Below, piece by piece: positions 1 to 8,902 of a DNA stretch of 52,307 bases. The DNA is from Marinibacterium sp. (lineage in GTDB: Bacteria; Pseudomonadota; Alphaproteobacteria; Rhodobacterales; Rhodobacteraceae). Made by a program: the position numbers and the translations under genes. The notes under the pieces are model-generated. The model was not told the DNA's origin. It searched no databases and worked only from the letters and a program-made list of their open reading frames with translations. Numbering within the stretch: position 1 is the first letter of the stretch; the number at the start of each line of letters is the position of its first letter. The stretch spans positions 1 to 52,307 of the forward strand of contig JAEPNQ010000019.1 in NCBI GenBank assembly GCA_017643305.1, given 5' to 3'.

Positions 1-219
1 AAGCTCTATGAGCGCACCAGCGTGATCATCACAACAAACCTCAGCTTCTCAGAATGGGCCCAGGTCTTTGGTGACGCAAAGATGACCACCGCGCTTCTCG
101 ATAGGCTGACGCATAGGTGTCACATCCTCGAAACAGGCAACGACAGTTACCGCTTCAAAGCCAGTTCTGACGCTGCAAAGAAAATAGCAAAGGAGACCCA
201 AACATTGACCGCGTCATAA
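1..219 (+). CDS. istB: IS21-family helper ATPase IstB, C-terminal fragment cut by the window edge
   Basis: The reading frame is open from base 1 and ends at the TAA at 217-219, so only the last ~72 residues are present. They match the C-terminal part of IstB, the AAA+ ATPase that assists the IstA transposase of IS21 elements. Visible are the sensor-I-like stretch [13 protein letters not shown], followed by [14 protein letters not shown] and a short tail. The terminal repeats of the element lie just downstream at 242-286. The gene ends in the normal way, so it need not be broken. The AAA+ core and IstA would lie to the left of the window. Confidence 0.9.
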   Translation, partial: KLYERTSVIITTNLSFSEWAQVFGDAKMTTALLDRLTHRCHILETGNDSYRFKASSDAAKKIAKETQTLTAS

Positions 220-241
220 ACAACGACGCATAACTGAAGGT

Positions 242-291
242 GGGTCAAATCTCGGTGAAAATACCGGGTCAGTTCTCAGTGACAATCAACA
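242..291 (+). repeat. Right terminal repeats of the IS21-type element
   Basis: Two 21-bp direct copies, 242-262 and 266-286, share 17 of 21 positions with a 24-bp period. Each starts GGGTCA and contains CTCxGTGAxAAT. They are followed by CAACA at 287-291. IS21 elements carry multiple terminal repeats of this kind as transposase binding sites. The distance of about 20 bp from the istB stop fits the right end. The outer boundary is inferred as close to 291. Confidence 0.75.
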
Positions 292-657
292 TTTCCGCGA
301 CTCTAATTTCTCCGCGCACGCAGTCCGTGTGCAATCAGACATGGAAGTCAGCAAAGCGCAGCGGAGCAGACTATTTGGTCCGACAGCCAAACGGCAGCAA
401 AGTCCGCACCTTAGACATCCCTGCAACTCGCAGCAAATGGCCGTGTCGAGCTCATGGTACCGACAGCCACCCCGCGCGGAGTCAAGGCCGAAGCCCGCCG
501 CGCCGTCCTGCGGCGCAGCGAATTGGCAACCACAGGTGCGACATTGCCGGGTTCGACGGATTTTGAAGGATAAACTGCGATCCGGAGACCGAGGGTCGCT
601 GCACCCGGCCCAACGAACGCGCGGCTTTGAGATTGTCAGCTTCCGGTCGGTCAACCC
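292..657. other. No gene recognised between the IS21 end and the acyl-CoA ligase
   Basis: This stretch of about 366 bp is flanking DNA outside the IS element. Open frames cross it on both strands, but none resembles a known family, none has a convincing ribosome binding site, and the long ones run on as antisense frames of the ligase gene. It could be the debris of a gene interrupted by the insertion. I see no recognisable protein in it. Confidence 0.5.
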
Positions 658-2166
658 CTACAGCTTCTCCCGCAGCTCCCGCTTCAACACCTTGCCAGTC
701 GCATTGCGGGGCAGCACGTCGGTAAAGATCACGCGGGTCGGGATCTTGAACCGGGCCACCTTGCCGTGGAACCAGCCGATGACATCGTCCTCGGTCAGCT
801 CGCTGCCTTCCCCGCGGACGACAAAGGCCACGCCGACCTCTCCCCATTTTTCGTCGGGCGCGCCGACGATTGCGCCGTCGGCCACGCCGTCGAGCGCGAA
901 GAGGGTGTTTTCCACCTCGGCCGGATACACGTTTTCGCCGCCGGAGATGTACATGTCGTTCCAGCGATCCACGATCCACAGGTCGCCGTCGGGGTCCAGC
1001 CGGGCGGCGTCGCCCGTTTTGAACCAGCCATCGACCCAGTCGCTGGCATTGGCGTCGGGTCGGTTCCAGTAGCCAGGGGTGATGTTCGGGCCTCGCACCC
1101 AAAGCTCACCTACTTCATCTGCGCTGGCTTCTTCGCCGTCTTCACGGATGATTTTGAGTTCGCCGTGCAGGCAGGGCCGACCGGCGCTGCCGGGTTTGGT
1201 GCGGCCCAGTTCGGGGGATTGCATGGCCACCGCTGGGCTGGTTTCGGACATGCCGAAGCCCTGCACCAGCGATATGCCTTTAGCCACATAGGTTTCGGCC
1301 AGTGGTACGGGTGTCGGAGCGCCGCCAATGCCACAGCGCAGGAGGCGGGAGAAATCTGTAGTGGCGAAATCCGGGTGCTGGGCCATGAACAGGTAGATGG
1401 CGGGCACGCCGAAGAAATGGGTCAGGCCTACATCGGGGTCTTCGATCAGCTGCAGGGCCTGGCCGGGGTCGAAAGCCCGCATGATCAGGGACGAGCCGCC
1501 ATTGTGCAGCAAGACCGTTGCATAACAGTTCAGGCCGCCGGTGTGGAACAGCGGCAGCACCGTGATGCCCTTGCTCGCGGGTGAGATTTCGCCAGCAGTG
1601 CCAAGATTGACCGCATTGATAAACGCCATGCCGAACGTGTTCGGCGCGCCCTTGGGCCTGCCTGTGGTGCCAGAGGTATAGAGCAGGGTCCAAATGTCGT
1701 CATGCAGGATTTCTGGTGTCGGATGGTCGCCATCGGCTCCGTTGATTGCGGCCTCGTACGCGGTGTCACCGCCACCGCCGGTGGTTTCTAGCCGGTGTGG
1801 AATGGTCGCGGTCAGCCCGGCGACAGTTTCGGCATTGGCGGTGTCATAGATCAGAACCTGCGGCGTGGCATCGCTCAGGATGAAGTCGAGCTCGGGCGGC
1901 ATGAGCCGCCAGTTCAGGGGCAGGAAGATTGCGCCGAGTTTGGCACAGGCGGAATGCACCTCCATCATGTCGGTGGAATTCATGGCCAGCATGGCCACGC
2001 GGTCGCCTTTGGCAACACCGCAGTCGCGTGCCAGGAACGCAGCCAGCTTGCGGCAGCGATCTTCGGCCTCGGCATAGGTAAATGCCCGTCCTGAATGTAG
2101 ATCTGTCCAGCAGTCCGATTGCGGTGCCATGCGCGCATGATGCGCGAGCCAGTCATAGTGGCGCAT
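658..2166 (-). CDS. Acyl-CoA synthetase / AMP-dependent ligase
   Basis: Class I adenylate-forming enzyme of 502 residues, which activates a carboxylic acid with ATP to the acyl-AMP and then the CoA thioester. The P-loop-like motif LYTSGTTGRPKG lies at about 162-173. The A5-type GFGMSET motif, the FKTGD motif and the SGGENVYPAEVE hinge region follow. The catalytic lysine of ATGK is near residue 492, so both domains are complete. It lies 71 bp downstream of a serine hydrolase on the same strand, and the two probably form one transcript. The substrate cannot be named: length and motifs fit medium-chain, long-chain or aromatic acid ligases (FadD-like) equally well. Confidence 0.88.
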   Translation of the reverse strand: MRHYDWLAHHARMAPQSDCWTDLHSGRAFTYAEAEDRCRKLAAFLARDCGVAKGDRVAMLAMNSTDMMEVHSACAKLGAIFLPLNWRLMPPELDFILSDATPQVLIYDTANAETVAGLTATIPHRLETTGGGGDTAYEAAINGADGDHPTPEILHDDIWTLLYTSGTTGRPKGAPNTFGMAFINAVNLGTAGEISPASKGITVLPLFHTGGLNCYATVLLHNGGSSLIMRAFDPGQALQLIEDPDVGLTHFFGVPAIYLFMAQHPDFATTDFSRLLRCGIGGAPTPVPLAETYVAKGISLVQGFGMSETSPAVAMQSPELGRTKPGSAGRPCLHGELKIIREDGEEASADEVGELWVRGPNITPGYWNRPDANASDWVDGWFKTGDAARLDPDGDLWIVDRWNDMYISGGENVYPAEVENTLFALDGVADGAIVGAPDEKWGEVGVAFVVRGEGSELTEDDVIGWFHGKVARFKIPTRVIFTDVLPRNATGKVLKRELREKL

Positions 2167-2237
2167 CGATTCCTCCTCCGGTTTCTCCCGAAGACAGGCT
2201 ATGTGCGATGCGCCGGTTCAGGCAAATGGTTTATCGG

Positions 2238-3404
2238 TCAGTCTACCGCGCGACGGATGTCTTCGACCAGCGCCATGGCATGGGCGGTCCAGATGTCGTT
2301 GAGCGGGTCCGCTTCCGATGAAAACAGCGCAATGGACAAGTCGCGGGACGGATCGACAAACAGGTACTGGCCGTGGATGCCAAGCCCGTGGATCAGCCCG
2401 TCGGGTTCGGGTCGCACATACCATTTGGACCGATAACTCATTTCCCGCTGGTTGAAGTCGTCGAAGAAATCGCCCTGCCGCCAGGCTTCGGTGCTGCCGT
2501 TATGGGCGATGTCTTGCAGCCAGCTTTCGGGTATGATCTGTTTTCCGTCGCGCGCGCCGCCTTGCAGCATCAGTTGGCCGACGCGGGCAAGGTCGCGCGC
2601 GGTGAAGCATTTGCCGCCCGCTGCGCGTGGTCCGCCGATCCGGTCCAAGGTGATGTAGCCAGATTTTTCGGCACCTAACGGTTTCCAGATACGGTCGGAA
2701 AACAGGTCGGCATAGCGTCGGCCGGTTGCGCGTTCGAACACCCAGGCCAGCAGGTCGGTCACCGGGGACACATAGTGGAAGCGCCCGTTATGGTCGCCGT
2801 CTTTTTCCGTCAGGATGGTCTGGAATGATCGCAGGTGCAGGGGCGTTTTGCCGTCGGGCAGTGGGTTCCAGTTTGCGGCGATGCGGTATTCGATGATCGG
2901 GCCCTCGGTGATGAAGTAATCTTCGTTGAAGAGGACGCCCACGCGCATGTCCAGCGCATCGCGCACGGTGGCTCCTGCATAGGCAGTTTCAGCCAGTTCT
3001 GGCACGTATTCGGTCAGCGGCGCGCTGGGGTCGAGTTCCCCGGCTTCGACCAAGGTTCCGGCCAGCAGGCCCAGCATGGATTTGGACACAGACATCAGGA
3101 TATGTGGGTCGGCCGCCGTCATGCCGTTGCGGTAGCTTTCATGCACCAGCTTGCCCTTGTGCAGTATGACCAGAGCGTCCGATTGGATCTTGCCCAGCCC
3201 GGCGGACAGACCGGCGGGGCCAAGGTCCAGATCGCCCTCGGGCAGGGTCCATACATTGTCAGGATCATTGGCGATCTCGGCTGAGGGCACAATTTCCCGT
3301 ACGTGGTGAAAGGCCCAGTGGCAATAGGGGGCAGTGCGCCAGTTGGCCAGCGTCGCGCGGTCTTCGGTCGCGGGCGGGAAGCCTTGCATGATGGTCATGG
3401 TCAT
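2238..3404 (-). CDS. Serine hydrolase, class C beta-lactamase fold
   Basis: About 388 residues with the beta-lactamase/transpeptidase-like fold. The SxxK nucleophile motif SVSK is at about 105-108, a YVS tripeptide (second catalytic motif) sits mid-protein, and the last third has HGLGIHGQYLFVDP. No signal peptide is evident, so it is probably a cytoplasmic esterase, amidase or lactonase rather than a beta-lactamase. I chose the ATG at 3404 because AGGAAAGG immediately precedes it; the ATG six bases further in is equally possible. Longer starts lack a ribosome site. It is the first gene of a pair with the acyl-CoA ligase and divergent from the aldo-keto reductase. It may release an acid that the ligase then activates (inference). 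Confidence 0.85.
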   Translation of the reverse strand: MTMTIMQGFPPATEDRATLANWRTAPYCHWAFHHVREIVPSAEIANDPDNVWTLPEGDLDLGPAGLSAGLGKIQSDALVILHKGKLVHESYRNGMTAADPHILMSVSKSMLGLLAGTLVEAGELDPSAPLTEYVPELAETAYAGATVRDALDMRVGVLFNEDYFITEGPIIEYRIAANWNPLPDGKTPLHLRSFQTILTEKDGDHNGRFHYVSPVTDLLAWVFERATGRRYADLFSDRIWKPLGAEKSGYITLDRIGGPRAAGGKCFTARDLARVGQLMLQGGARDGKQIIPESWLQDIAHNGSTEAWRQGDFFDDFNQREMSYRSKWYVRPEPDGLIHGLGIHGQYLFVDPSRDLSIALFSSEADPLNDIWTAHAMALVEDIRRAVD

Positions 3405-3514
3405 ACCTTTCCTGTGTGCGTACAGGGAAGGGCAGGATGGCCCGGAATGCAACCCTTGGAACCCGGATGTCGCAGGGTTAGGCTCTGCTTAAAGTATGAG
3501 ATTGGGAGTGTTGC

Positions 3515-4507
3515 ATGAAGCGTCGCAAATTGTTGGTCGACGGAACGGATGTGTCCGAAATCGGATTGGGATGCATGAGCTTTGCAGGGTTCTATGGGCC
3601 GACCGACGAAACAGAATCGCATCGAACGCTGGCTCGGGCGCAGGAACTGGGAATTGATTTTCTGGATACGGCCAATGTGTATGGCATGGGCGTGTCAGAA
3701 CGGGCGATCGGCAGTTACATCAAGGGTGATCCCAGCCTATTTCGAATTGCTACCAAGGCCTCGATCTGGCGACATCCTGAAACCAACGTGCGGGGGTTCA
3801 ACAACAAGGCAGACCATCTGCGCAGTGAGCTCGAAGGGTCGCTGAAGCTGTTGGGGCTGGACCGGGTGGATCTGTTCTACATCCATCGCCGCGACCCGGA
3901 GGTGGAGGTTGAGGCAGTGATGGAAACGCTGCTGACGCTGAAGGAAGAACAGAAAATCGGCGGTATTGGGTTTTCTGAAATCTCCCCCGCCACTTTGCGG
4001 CGGGCGGTTGCGGTGGGGCCGGTTGATGCGGTGCAGAGTGAGTATTCGGTCTGGACGCGGTATCCCGATCTGGGCGTGGTGCAGACCTGCGAAGAGCTGG
4101 GTGTAACCTTTGTGCCATTCAGTCCGGTCTGTCGCGGGATCATGGGGGCTGAGGCGCCGGACATAACCAGTCTGGGCGACATGGATTTCCGCAAAAACAA
4201 CCCGCGCTTCACGGAACCGAATTTCAGCTACAACATTGTAAAGGTTAGGGAATTCCAGGCCTATGCAGCAGATCTGGGCACCTCGGCCATCGTGCTGTGC
4301 ATGGCTTGGGTTCTGGCGCGGGGTGATACGATGATCCCGATCCCCGGTACGCGAAGCCCGGCGCATCTGGAGGAGCTGGCGGCGGGCAGCAGCTTTGAGA
4401 TGACCGACGACATCATGGCCGAAATCGAACGCATTCTGCCGGTGGGCTGGGCGCATGGCGACCGGTACAACGCGGCCCAATGGGCCGGGCCCGAAGGATA
4501 TTGCTAG
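3515..4507 (+). CDS. Aldo/keto reductase
   Basis: NADPH-dependent aldo/keto reductase of 330 residues, usual family length, (beta/alpha)8 barrel. The catalytic tetrad is visible: Asp51 and Tyr56 in DTANVYGMG, Lys81 in ATKAS and His124 in YIHRRDP. The C-terminal cofactor segment is PIPGTRSPAHLEE. Its barrel layout resembles the YajO/IolS-type general aldehyde and ketone reductases. The ATG is preceded by GGGAG at 8-9 bases. The SDR gene starts only 9 bp after its stop, so the two are cotranscribed. It is divergent from the hydrolase/ligase pair. The substrate is unknown. Confidence 0.9.
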   Translation: MKRRKLLVDGTDVSEIGLGCMSFAGFYGPTDETESHRTLARAQELGIDFLDTANVYGMGVSERAIGSYIKGDPSLFRIATKASIWRHPETNVRGFNNKADHLRSELEGSLKLLGLDRVDLFYIHRRDPEVEVEAVMETLLTLKEEQKIGGIGFSEISPATLRRAVAVGPVDAVQSEYSVWTRYPDLGVVQTCEELGVTFVPFSPVCRGIMGAEAPDITSLGDMDFRKNNPRFTEPNFSYNIVKVREFQAYAADLGTSAIVLCMAWVLARGDTMIPIPGTRSPAHLEELAAGSSFEMTDDIMAEIERILPVGWAHGDRYNAAQWAGPEGYC

Positions 4508-4516
4508 GGGGACATC

Positions 4517-5260
4517 ATGGGAAAACTGACGGGACAAAAGGCTTGGATCACCGGTGGCGGGACTGGCATCGGGGCCTCAGCAGCGCTGGCCTTGGCGGAT
4601 GCGGGGGCCGAGGTGGTCCTGTCGGGCCGCAGGCAGGCCCCGCTGGATGCCGTGGCCGAACAGGTGAGCGCAGCAGGTGGGACAGCCAGTACTTATGCCG
4701 TGGACATCGCGGATGCAGGGGCCGTGGCGGACGCGGCATGCGCGATTGGAACGGTGGACATCCTGTTTGCCAATGCTGGTCTGAACGTGCCTGACCGGGC
4801 GATCACGAAACTTTCGATTGCCGATTGGGACAAGGTGGTGAACGTCAACCTGAACGGAGCGCTTTATCTGGCGCATTCGGTCTTGCCGGGTATGCGGGCC
4901 AAGGGTGGCGGGCTGATTATCATCACGTCCAGCTGGGCGGGCAAATATGCCACAAGCCTGACCGGCGCGGCTTATAATGCGACGAAGAGAGCGGTGATTG
5001 CGCTAGGCGAAAGCCTGAACGCGGAAGAAGGCGCAAACGGCATCCGCAGCACGGTCCTGATGCCCGGCGAAGTGGCGACTGATATCCTGAAATCCCGGCC
5101 GAATCCGCCGTCGGATAAGGACCAGGCGCGCATGTTGCAGGCGGATGATCTGGGTCAGACTGTACGATTTCTTGCTGAGTTGCCGCCGCATGCCTGCGTG
5201 ACGGAATTGGTGATCGCGCCAACATGGAACCGGTTCTACCTGGGGTTTGACGAACTCTGA
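4517..5260 (+). CDS. Short-chain dehydrogenase/reductase
   Basis: Classical SDR of 247 residues. The nucleotide-binding motif TGGGTGIG is at 12-19, NAG at 86-88, catalytic Ser at 138/139, and Tyr153 and Lys157 in YNATK, so the active site is complete. Asp63 in AVDIAD is the usual adenine-contact region. It is the second gene of the AKR-SDR pair, with a 9-bp gap. Such enzymes oxidise or reduce an alcohol/ketone using NAD(P). The substrate cannot be assigned, but pairing with a CoA ligase and a hydrolase suggests breakdown of a hydroxylated acid or ester. Confidence 0.9.
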   Translation: MGKLTGQKAWITGGGTGIGASAALALADAGAEVVLSGRRQAPLDAVAEQVSAAGGTASTYAVDIADAGAVADAACAIGTVDILFANAGLNVPDRAITKLSIADWDKVVNVNLNGALYLAHSVLPGMRAKGGGLIIITSSWAGKYATSLTGAAYNATKRAVIALGESLNAEEGANGIRSTVLMPGEVATDILKSRPNPPSDKDQARMLQADDLGQTVRFLAELPPHACVTELVIAPTWNRFYLGFDEL

Positions 5261-5328
5261 CCCCGGCTTTGCCTTTGCGCGGCTGAAGCGGTACAATCGG
5301 ACCGATCAGACAAAGAACGGATCGTAAG

Positions 5329-6564
5329 ATGCGGGTCAACAGGCGCACCGTCCTCCTTGGGGCTTCAGCGAGCATTCTGGGTGCATGTACGGGCGGCACT
5401 GTGACGGCCCCGGTTAGTGAACCCGCGCTGAGATCAGTCCCAAACGCCGGGTACGACGAATGGGTAGTGTCCTTTAAAACGGGGGCGGTGGCCAAGGGGA
5501 TTTCACAGTCCACGCTGGATCGGGCGTTTCGATCTGCTGGGTATCTGCCAGGCGTGATCGAACGTGATCGCAACCAGGCCGAATTTACGCGCACGCTGGA
5601 GGACTACCTGGCAATTGCGGCGTCGGACGAACGGATCGCAACTGGTAAGCAGATGCTGAGCCGATACGGCAGCACTCTTTCCAAGATCGAAGCGAATTAC
5701 CGGGTGGAGGCGCGGGTGGTCACCGCCATCTGGGGGCTGGAAAGCAATTACGGCGCGCGGCGGGGCAATATCCAGGTTGTGTCTGCGCTGTCTACGCTGG
5801 CCTATGACGGACGTCGCGGCGCATTTTTTGAAAGCCAGCTGTTGGCGGCGTTGAAGATCCTGCAGAACGGCGACACGACCCCGGCGCAGATGACTGGCAG
5901 TTGGGCGGGTGCAATGGGGCATACGCAGTTTATTCCCACGTCTTACCTGGCGTATGCTGTTGATTTCACAGGCGACGGCCGTCGTGATATCTGGTCGGAT
6001 GACCCGACCGATGCGCTCGCTTCAGCTGCGGCCTACCTGAAACGGTCTGGTTGGACCTATGGCCAGCCCTGGGGGTTGGAGGTGCGGTTGCCTGCGGGAT
6101 TCAACACAGGTCTTGCGGGGCGCGGGACATCACGTAGTACCGCATCTTGGGCATCGCTGGGTGTACGGGATGCGCGCGGGAACACGGTGCCGGATCATGG
6201 GCCTGCGTCGATCATCTTGCCAGCTGGCGACTCTGGGCCTGCGTTCATGACCTTTCGGAATTTCACGGTCATCACCCGCTACAACAATTCCGAAAAATAC
6301 GTGATCGGGGTTGGGCATCTGTCGGACCGGATTGTTGGCGGTGCGCCGATCATGGGCAGTTTCCCGCCCGACGCGCAGGGCATGACGCTGGATGACCGTA
6401 AGGAGCTGCAGGAGCGGCTGACGCGCGCGGGCTATGACACGGGAGGCGCGGATGGTGTGATCGGGTCCAAGACCGTGGCTGCGATACGGGGCTATCAAGG
6501 CACCAACGGGCTGCCGGTGGATGGGCAACCGTCGCTTGACCTGCTGAAACTTCTACGCAGCTAG
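5329..6564 (+). CDS. Lytic murein transglycosylase (MltB-like) with peptidoglycan-binding domain
   Basis: 411-residue secreted enzyme that cleaves the MurNAc-GlcNAc bond of peptidoglycan with 1,6-anhydro ring formation. The N-terminus has twin arginine residues followed by a hydrophobic stretch and a lipobox ending at Cys20 (ILGAC), so an outer-membrane lipoprotein is likely. The SLT_2 domain spans about 40-345 with the catalytic Glu138 in WGLESNYG and the GAMGHTQFIPTSY motif. A C-terminal PG_binding_1 module (about 354-411) contains the GxDGxxGxxT pattern. Length and domain order are normal for roseobacter MltB-type proteins. Confidence 0.92.
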   Translation: MRVNRRTVLLGASASILGACTGGTVTAPVSEPALRSVPNAGYDEWVVSFKTGAVAKGISQSTLDRAFRSAGYLPGVIERDRNQAEFTRTLEDYLAIAASDERIATGKQMLSRYGSTLSKIEANYRVEARVVTAIWGLESNYGARRGNIQVVSALSTLAYDGRRGAFFESQLLAALKILQNGDTTPAQMTGSWAGAMGHTQFIPTSYLAYAVDFTGDGRRDIWSDDPTDALASAAAYLKRSGWTYGQPWGLEVRLPAGFNTGLAGRGTSRSTASWASLGVRDARGNTVPDHGPASIILPAGDSGPAFMTFRNFTVITRYNNSEKYVIGVGHLSDRIVGGAPIMGSFPPDAQGMTLDDRKELQERLTRAGYDTGGADGVIGSKTVAAIRGYQGTNGLPVDGQPSLDLLKLLRS

Positions 6565-6570
6565 TTCGCC

Positions 6571-7390
6571 GTGGTTTCAACACTGTTTTTCGTGCTGACC
6601 AAGGTGGTTGGAGTGCTGTTTCGCCTTGAAACGTTACTGGTGGTGCTGTGCCTTTTGGCAATCGTGGCAATCCGACGGGGGCGGGTGTGGCGCGCGACGG
6701 GTTGGATTGGCAGCGTGATTGCTGTGATTGTTGCCATCTCGGTCTGGCCGTTGGGCAACCTAGTGCTGGCGCCTTTGGAGCGGGCCCATCCGGCATCACC
6801 CGCGCTTGGCTATGTGCAGGGCATCATTGTGCTGGGCGGGGCTGAGTATGACGGGACGCTACACAGCGAGGGTGTCGCGCAGGTCAATTCCGCCGGGGAC
6901 AGGTTTATTGCGGCGATGGAACTGGCGCATCGGTTTCCTGACGCACGCGTGTTATGGTCCGGGGGGCGGGCAACGATTGCGGGGTCGGCCGAGGCCTACA
7001 GTTCGGGTGTGGAGATCCTGTTGCGGATGGGGCTGGCCGAAGAACGGCTGCTGGTCGATGATACGGTCGCAGCGCTGAAAGACCGCGGAAAATGCGCATT
7101 TCTCGCGGGACCTTTTGCCGGACGCATTGTCGGGCCAATGGGTTCTGGTCACCAGCGCGTTTCACATGCTCCGGTCGGTAGGTACGTTTTGCCAAGCAGG
7201 TTGGTCCAATTTGGTGCCATGGCCGGTGGATCACAGGGCGCAGGAGCGGGAGAGGCCACAATTCGATCTCAACCTTCAGAATGCAAACACAGGGTTGAGA
7301 GAGTGGATCGGCCTGCTGGGCTACAAGGCGGCGGGTCGGTGGACGGACCCGGCTTGGGTGGACTGTCTGGATCAGACCAGCCCGGGGTAG
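6571..7390 (+). pseudogene. DUF218 / YdcF-like membrane protein, frameshifted
   Basis: Starts at GTG 6571, just after the transglycosylase stop. The first frame gives two N-terminal membrane segments (about residues 1-65) and the front half of a DUF218 domain: IIVLGGAEY, RVLWSGG and EERLLVDD. From about 7064-7082 the homology moves to the next frame, which begins TAENAHFSRDLLPDALSG and continues through VTSAFHMLRSVG to a stop at 7390. That second frame also has TGA at 7076-7078, so a single indel alone would not restore a clean join. DUF218 proteins act in the envelope (ElyC/YdcF type). The alternative is a sequencing error. The 3' end overlaps the convergent SDR by 19 bp. Confidence 0.8.
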
Positions 7391-8151
7391 CTGCCGCCGT
7401 CTAGGTGCATGTTGCTGCCGGAGACATAGCTGGCCTGTTCGGAGCACAGGAATGCAAACATCGCGCCGAATTCTTCCAGCTTGCCGAGGCGCCGTGCGGC
7501 GATGGAGGTGACCTGCGCGGCGCGGGCGTCTTCGAAACTCAGCCCTTCGCGCTGCATGGCTGCGCGTGCCATGTCCCGTTGCCGGGGGCTATCAATCCGT
7601 TCGGGTAGCAAGTTGTTAATGGTCACGTTGTACCGCGCCACATCCAGTGATGCGGCCTTGAGCGAAGCGGTCAGCCCGGCCCGTGCCCCGGCGCTGAGCG
7701 TGTGATGCGGGCGCGGGGTGGTGACCATGGCAGACGTTATGTTGACAATCCGGCCAAAGCGACGCGCGACCATACCGGGCAGCACCGCGCGCACCAGAAG
7801 GATTGGCGCGATATAGTTGGCTTGCAAGGTGGTTTCCCAATCCTCGCGGTCGGTTTCGAGGAACCGTTTGGGTTTGGGGCCCGCATTGTTGGTCAGCAGG
7901 ATGTCGGGGTCTGGGCAGGCCGCCAGCAGTTTTGCGCGGCCTTCGTCGGTGGTGACATCGGCCAAAACGGAAAAGACATCGCCCTTGGCTACAACGGCCA
8001 GTTCCGCCGCTGCCGCCTGGGTTTTGTCCTGGTTGCGCCCGTTGATGACAACATTTGCGCCTTCGGCGGCAACCTCCTTGGCGCAAGCCAGCCCGAGACC
8101 CGCGTTCGATGCGCAGAGTAGCGCGGTCTTGCCCGTCAGTCCTAGGTCCAT
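7372..8151 (-). CDS. SDR-family oxidoreductase lacking the usual YxxxK pair
   Basis: 259 residues counted from the ATG at 8151; the longer frame upstream has no family homology. Rossmann-type N-terminus with SNAGLG at 15-20, NNAG at 88-91 and Ser140 in NITS. The C-terminus ends with the SDR segment SYVSGSNMHLDGG. Where classical SDRs have YxxxK about 13 residues after the serine, this protein reads LSAGARAG at 152-159, with neither Tyr nor Lys. Some FabG-like SDRs share a SxGARAGL sequence here, so this may be a divergent subfamily rather than a dead enzyme. The gene is monocistronic on the minus strand; its 3' end overlaps the broken DUF218 gene. Confidence 0.85.
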   Translation of the reverse strand: MDLGLTGKTALLCASNAGLGLACAKEVAAEGANVVINGRNQDKTQAAAAELAVVAKGDVFSVLADVTTDEGRAKLLAACPDPDILLTNNAGPKPKRFLETDREDWETTLQANYIAPILLVRAVLPGMVARRFGRIVNITSAMVTTPRPHHTLSAGARAGLTASLKAASLDVARYNVTINNLLPERIDSPRQRDMARAAMQREGLSFEDARAAQVTSIAARRLGKLEEFGAMFAFLCSEQASYVSGSNMHLDGGSYPGLV

Positions 8152-8342
8152 CACACAGAACACCCTGATTGTTTCATCGGAACGTGACGATTTCTGGGCG
8201 GCGTCGCGCCCAACCTGCGAGCCAGTTAATGGAAAAGCCAGGCTCCTGCAAAGTTGCGGGACTACTGTAAGGTGGCCAACAAACAAATAGGTAGTTACAG
8301 CACTACCTTTTCGAGTTTCATTTCAACAAAGATTTGGAAGTT

Positions 8343-8418
<76 letters not shown>

Positions 8419-8484
8419 GAACTGTGCGCCGGTGCATAGGCGCTTGATCCGGTGGGATCAAGCGAAAAAAACCGGCACGGCGCT

Positions 8485-8805
8485 TTAGTCTTCGTCTTCG
8501 GAAGAAACGTCGGCGATCTCGTCCAGCGAGACGTTGTCGTCGTCGTCATCTTCCAGCAGATCGTCATCCAGATCCACATCGACGTCATCATCATCCAATA
8601 CGACGTCCTCTTCGTCTGAAGAGGTCTGTTTTGCTTTCACTGCCGCTGCGTCTTCGGCATCGGCGGCAATCATGCGGTTCTTGCCGAGGTCAAGCTCGAC
8701 GACTTCGCCAGTGTAAGGGCTGACGATCGGATTCTTGTTCAGGTCGTAGAACCGTTTGCCGGTTGTGGGGCAAACCCGTTTTACACCCCATTCTTCCTTG
8801 GGCAT
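8485..8805 (-). CDS. TIGR02300 family protein with acidic tail
   Basis: 106 residues. The conserved N-terminal block carries WGVKRVCPTTGKRFYDLNK, then NPIVSPYTGE, the signature of TIGR02300 alphaproteobacterial proteins. The C-terminal half (about 63-106) is extremely acidic, with runs of Asp and Glu, and is probably disordered. The single cysteine in CPTTGKRFYD resembles a degenerate zinc-ribbon corner. Function is unknown. Genes of this family are often beside tRNA genes in Rhodobacterales, as here. Confidence 0.85.
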   Translation of the reverse strand: MPKEEWGVKRVCPTTGKRFYDLNKNPIVSPYTGEVVELDLGKNRMIAADAEDAAAVKAKQTSSDEEDVVLDDDDVDVDLDDDLLEDDDDDNVSLDEIADVSSEDED

Positions 8806-8902
8806 TCTGTTCCCTCAATTCGTGCTGAGTAGTATCGACGATTCTGGCCAACTGCCATAAGAGGTGGGGGCTGTCAAAGCCTTATGCAACAGGTCAACGG
8901 AC

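Noticed and set aside
329-1072. Long plus-strand open frame
   Set aside because: It runs antisense into the acyl-CoA ligase gene, has composition of a high-GC shadow frame, no homology and no ribosome site.
766-1584. 272-codon plus-strand open frame opposite the ligase
   Set aside because: It is fully antisense to a clear ligase gene and shows no domain. High GC genomes give many such frames.
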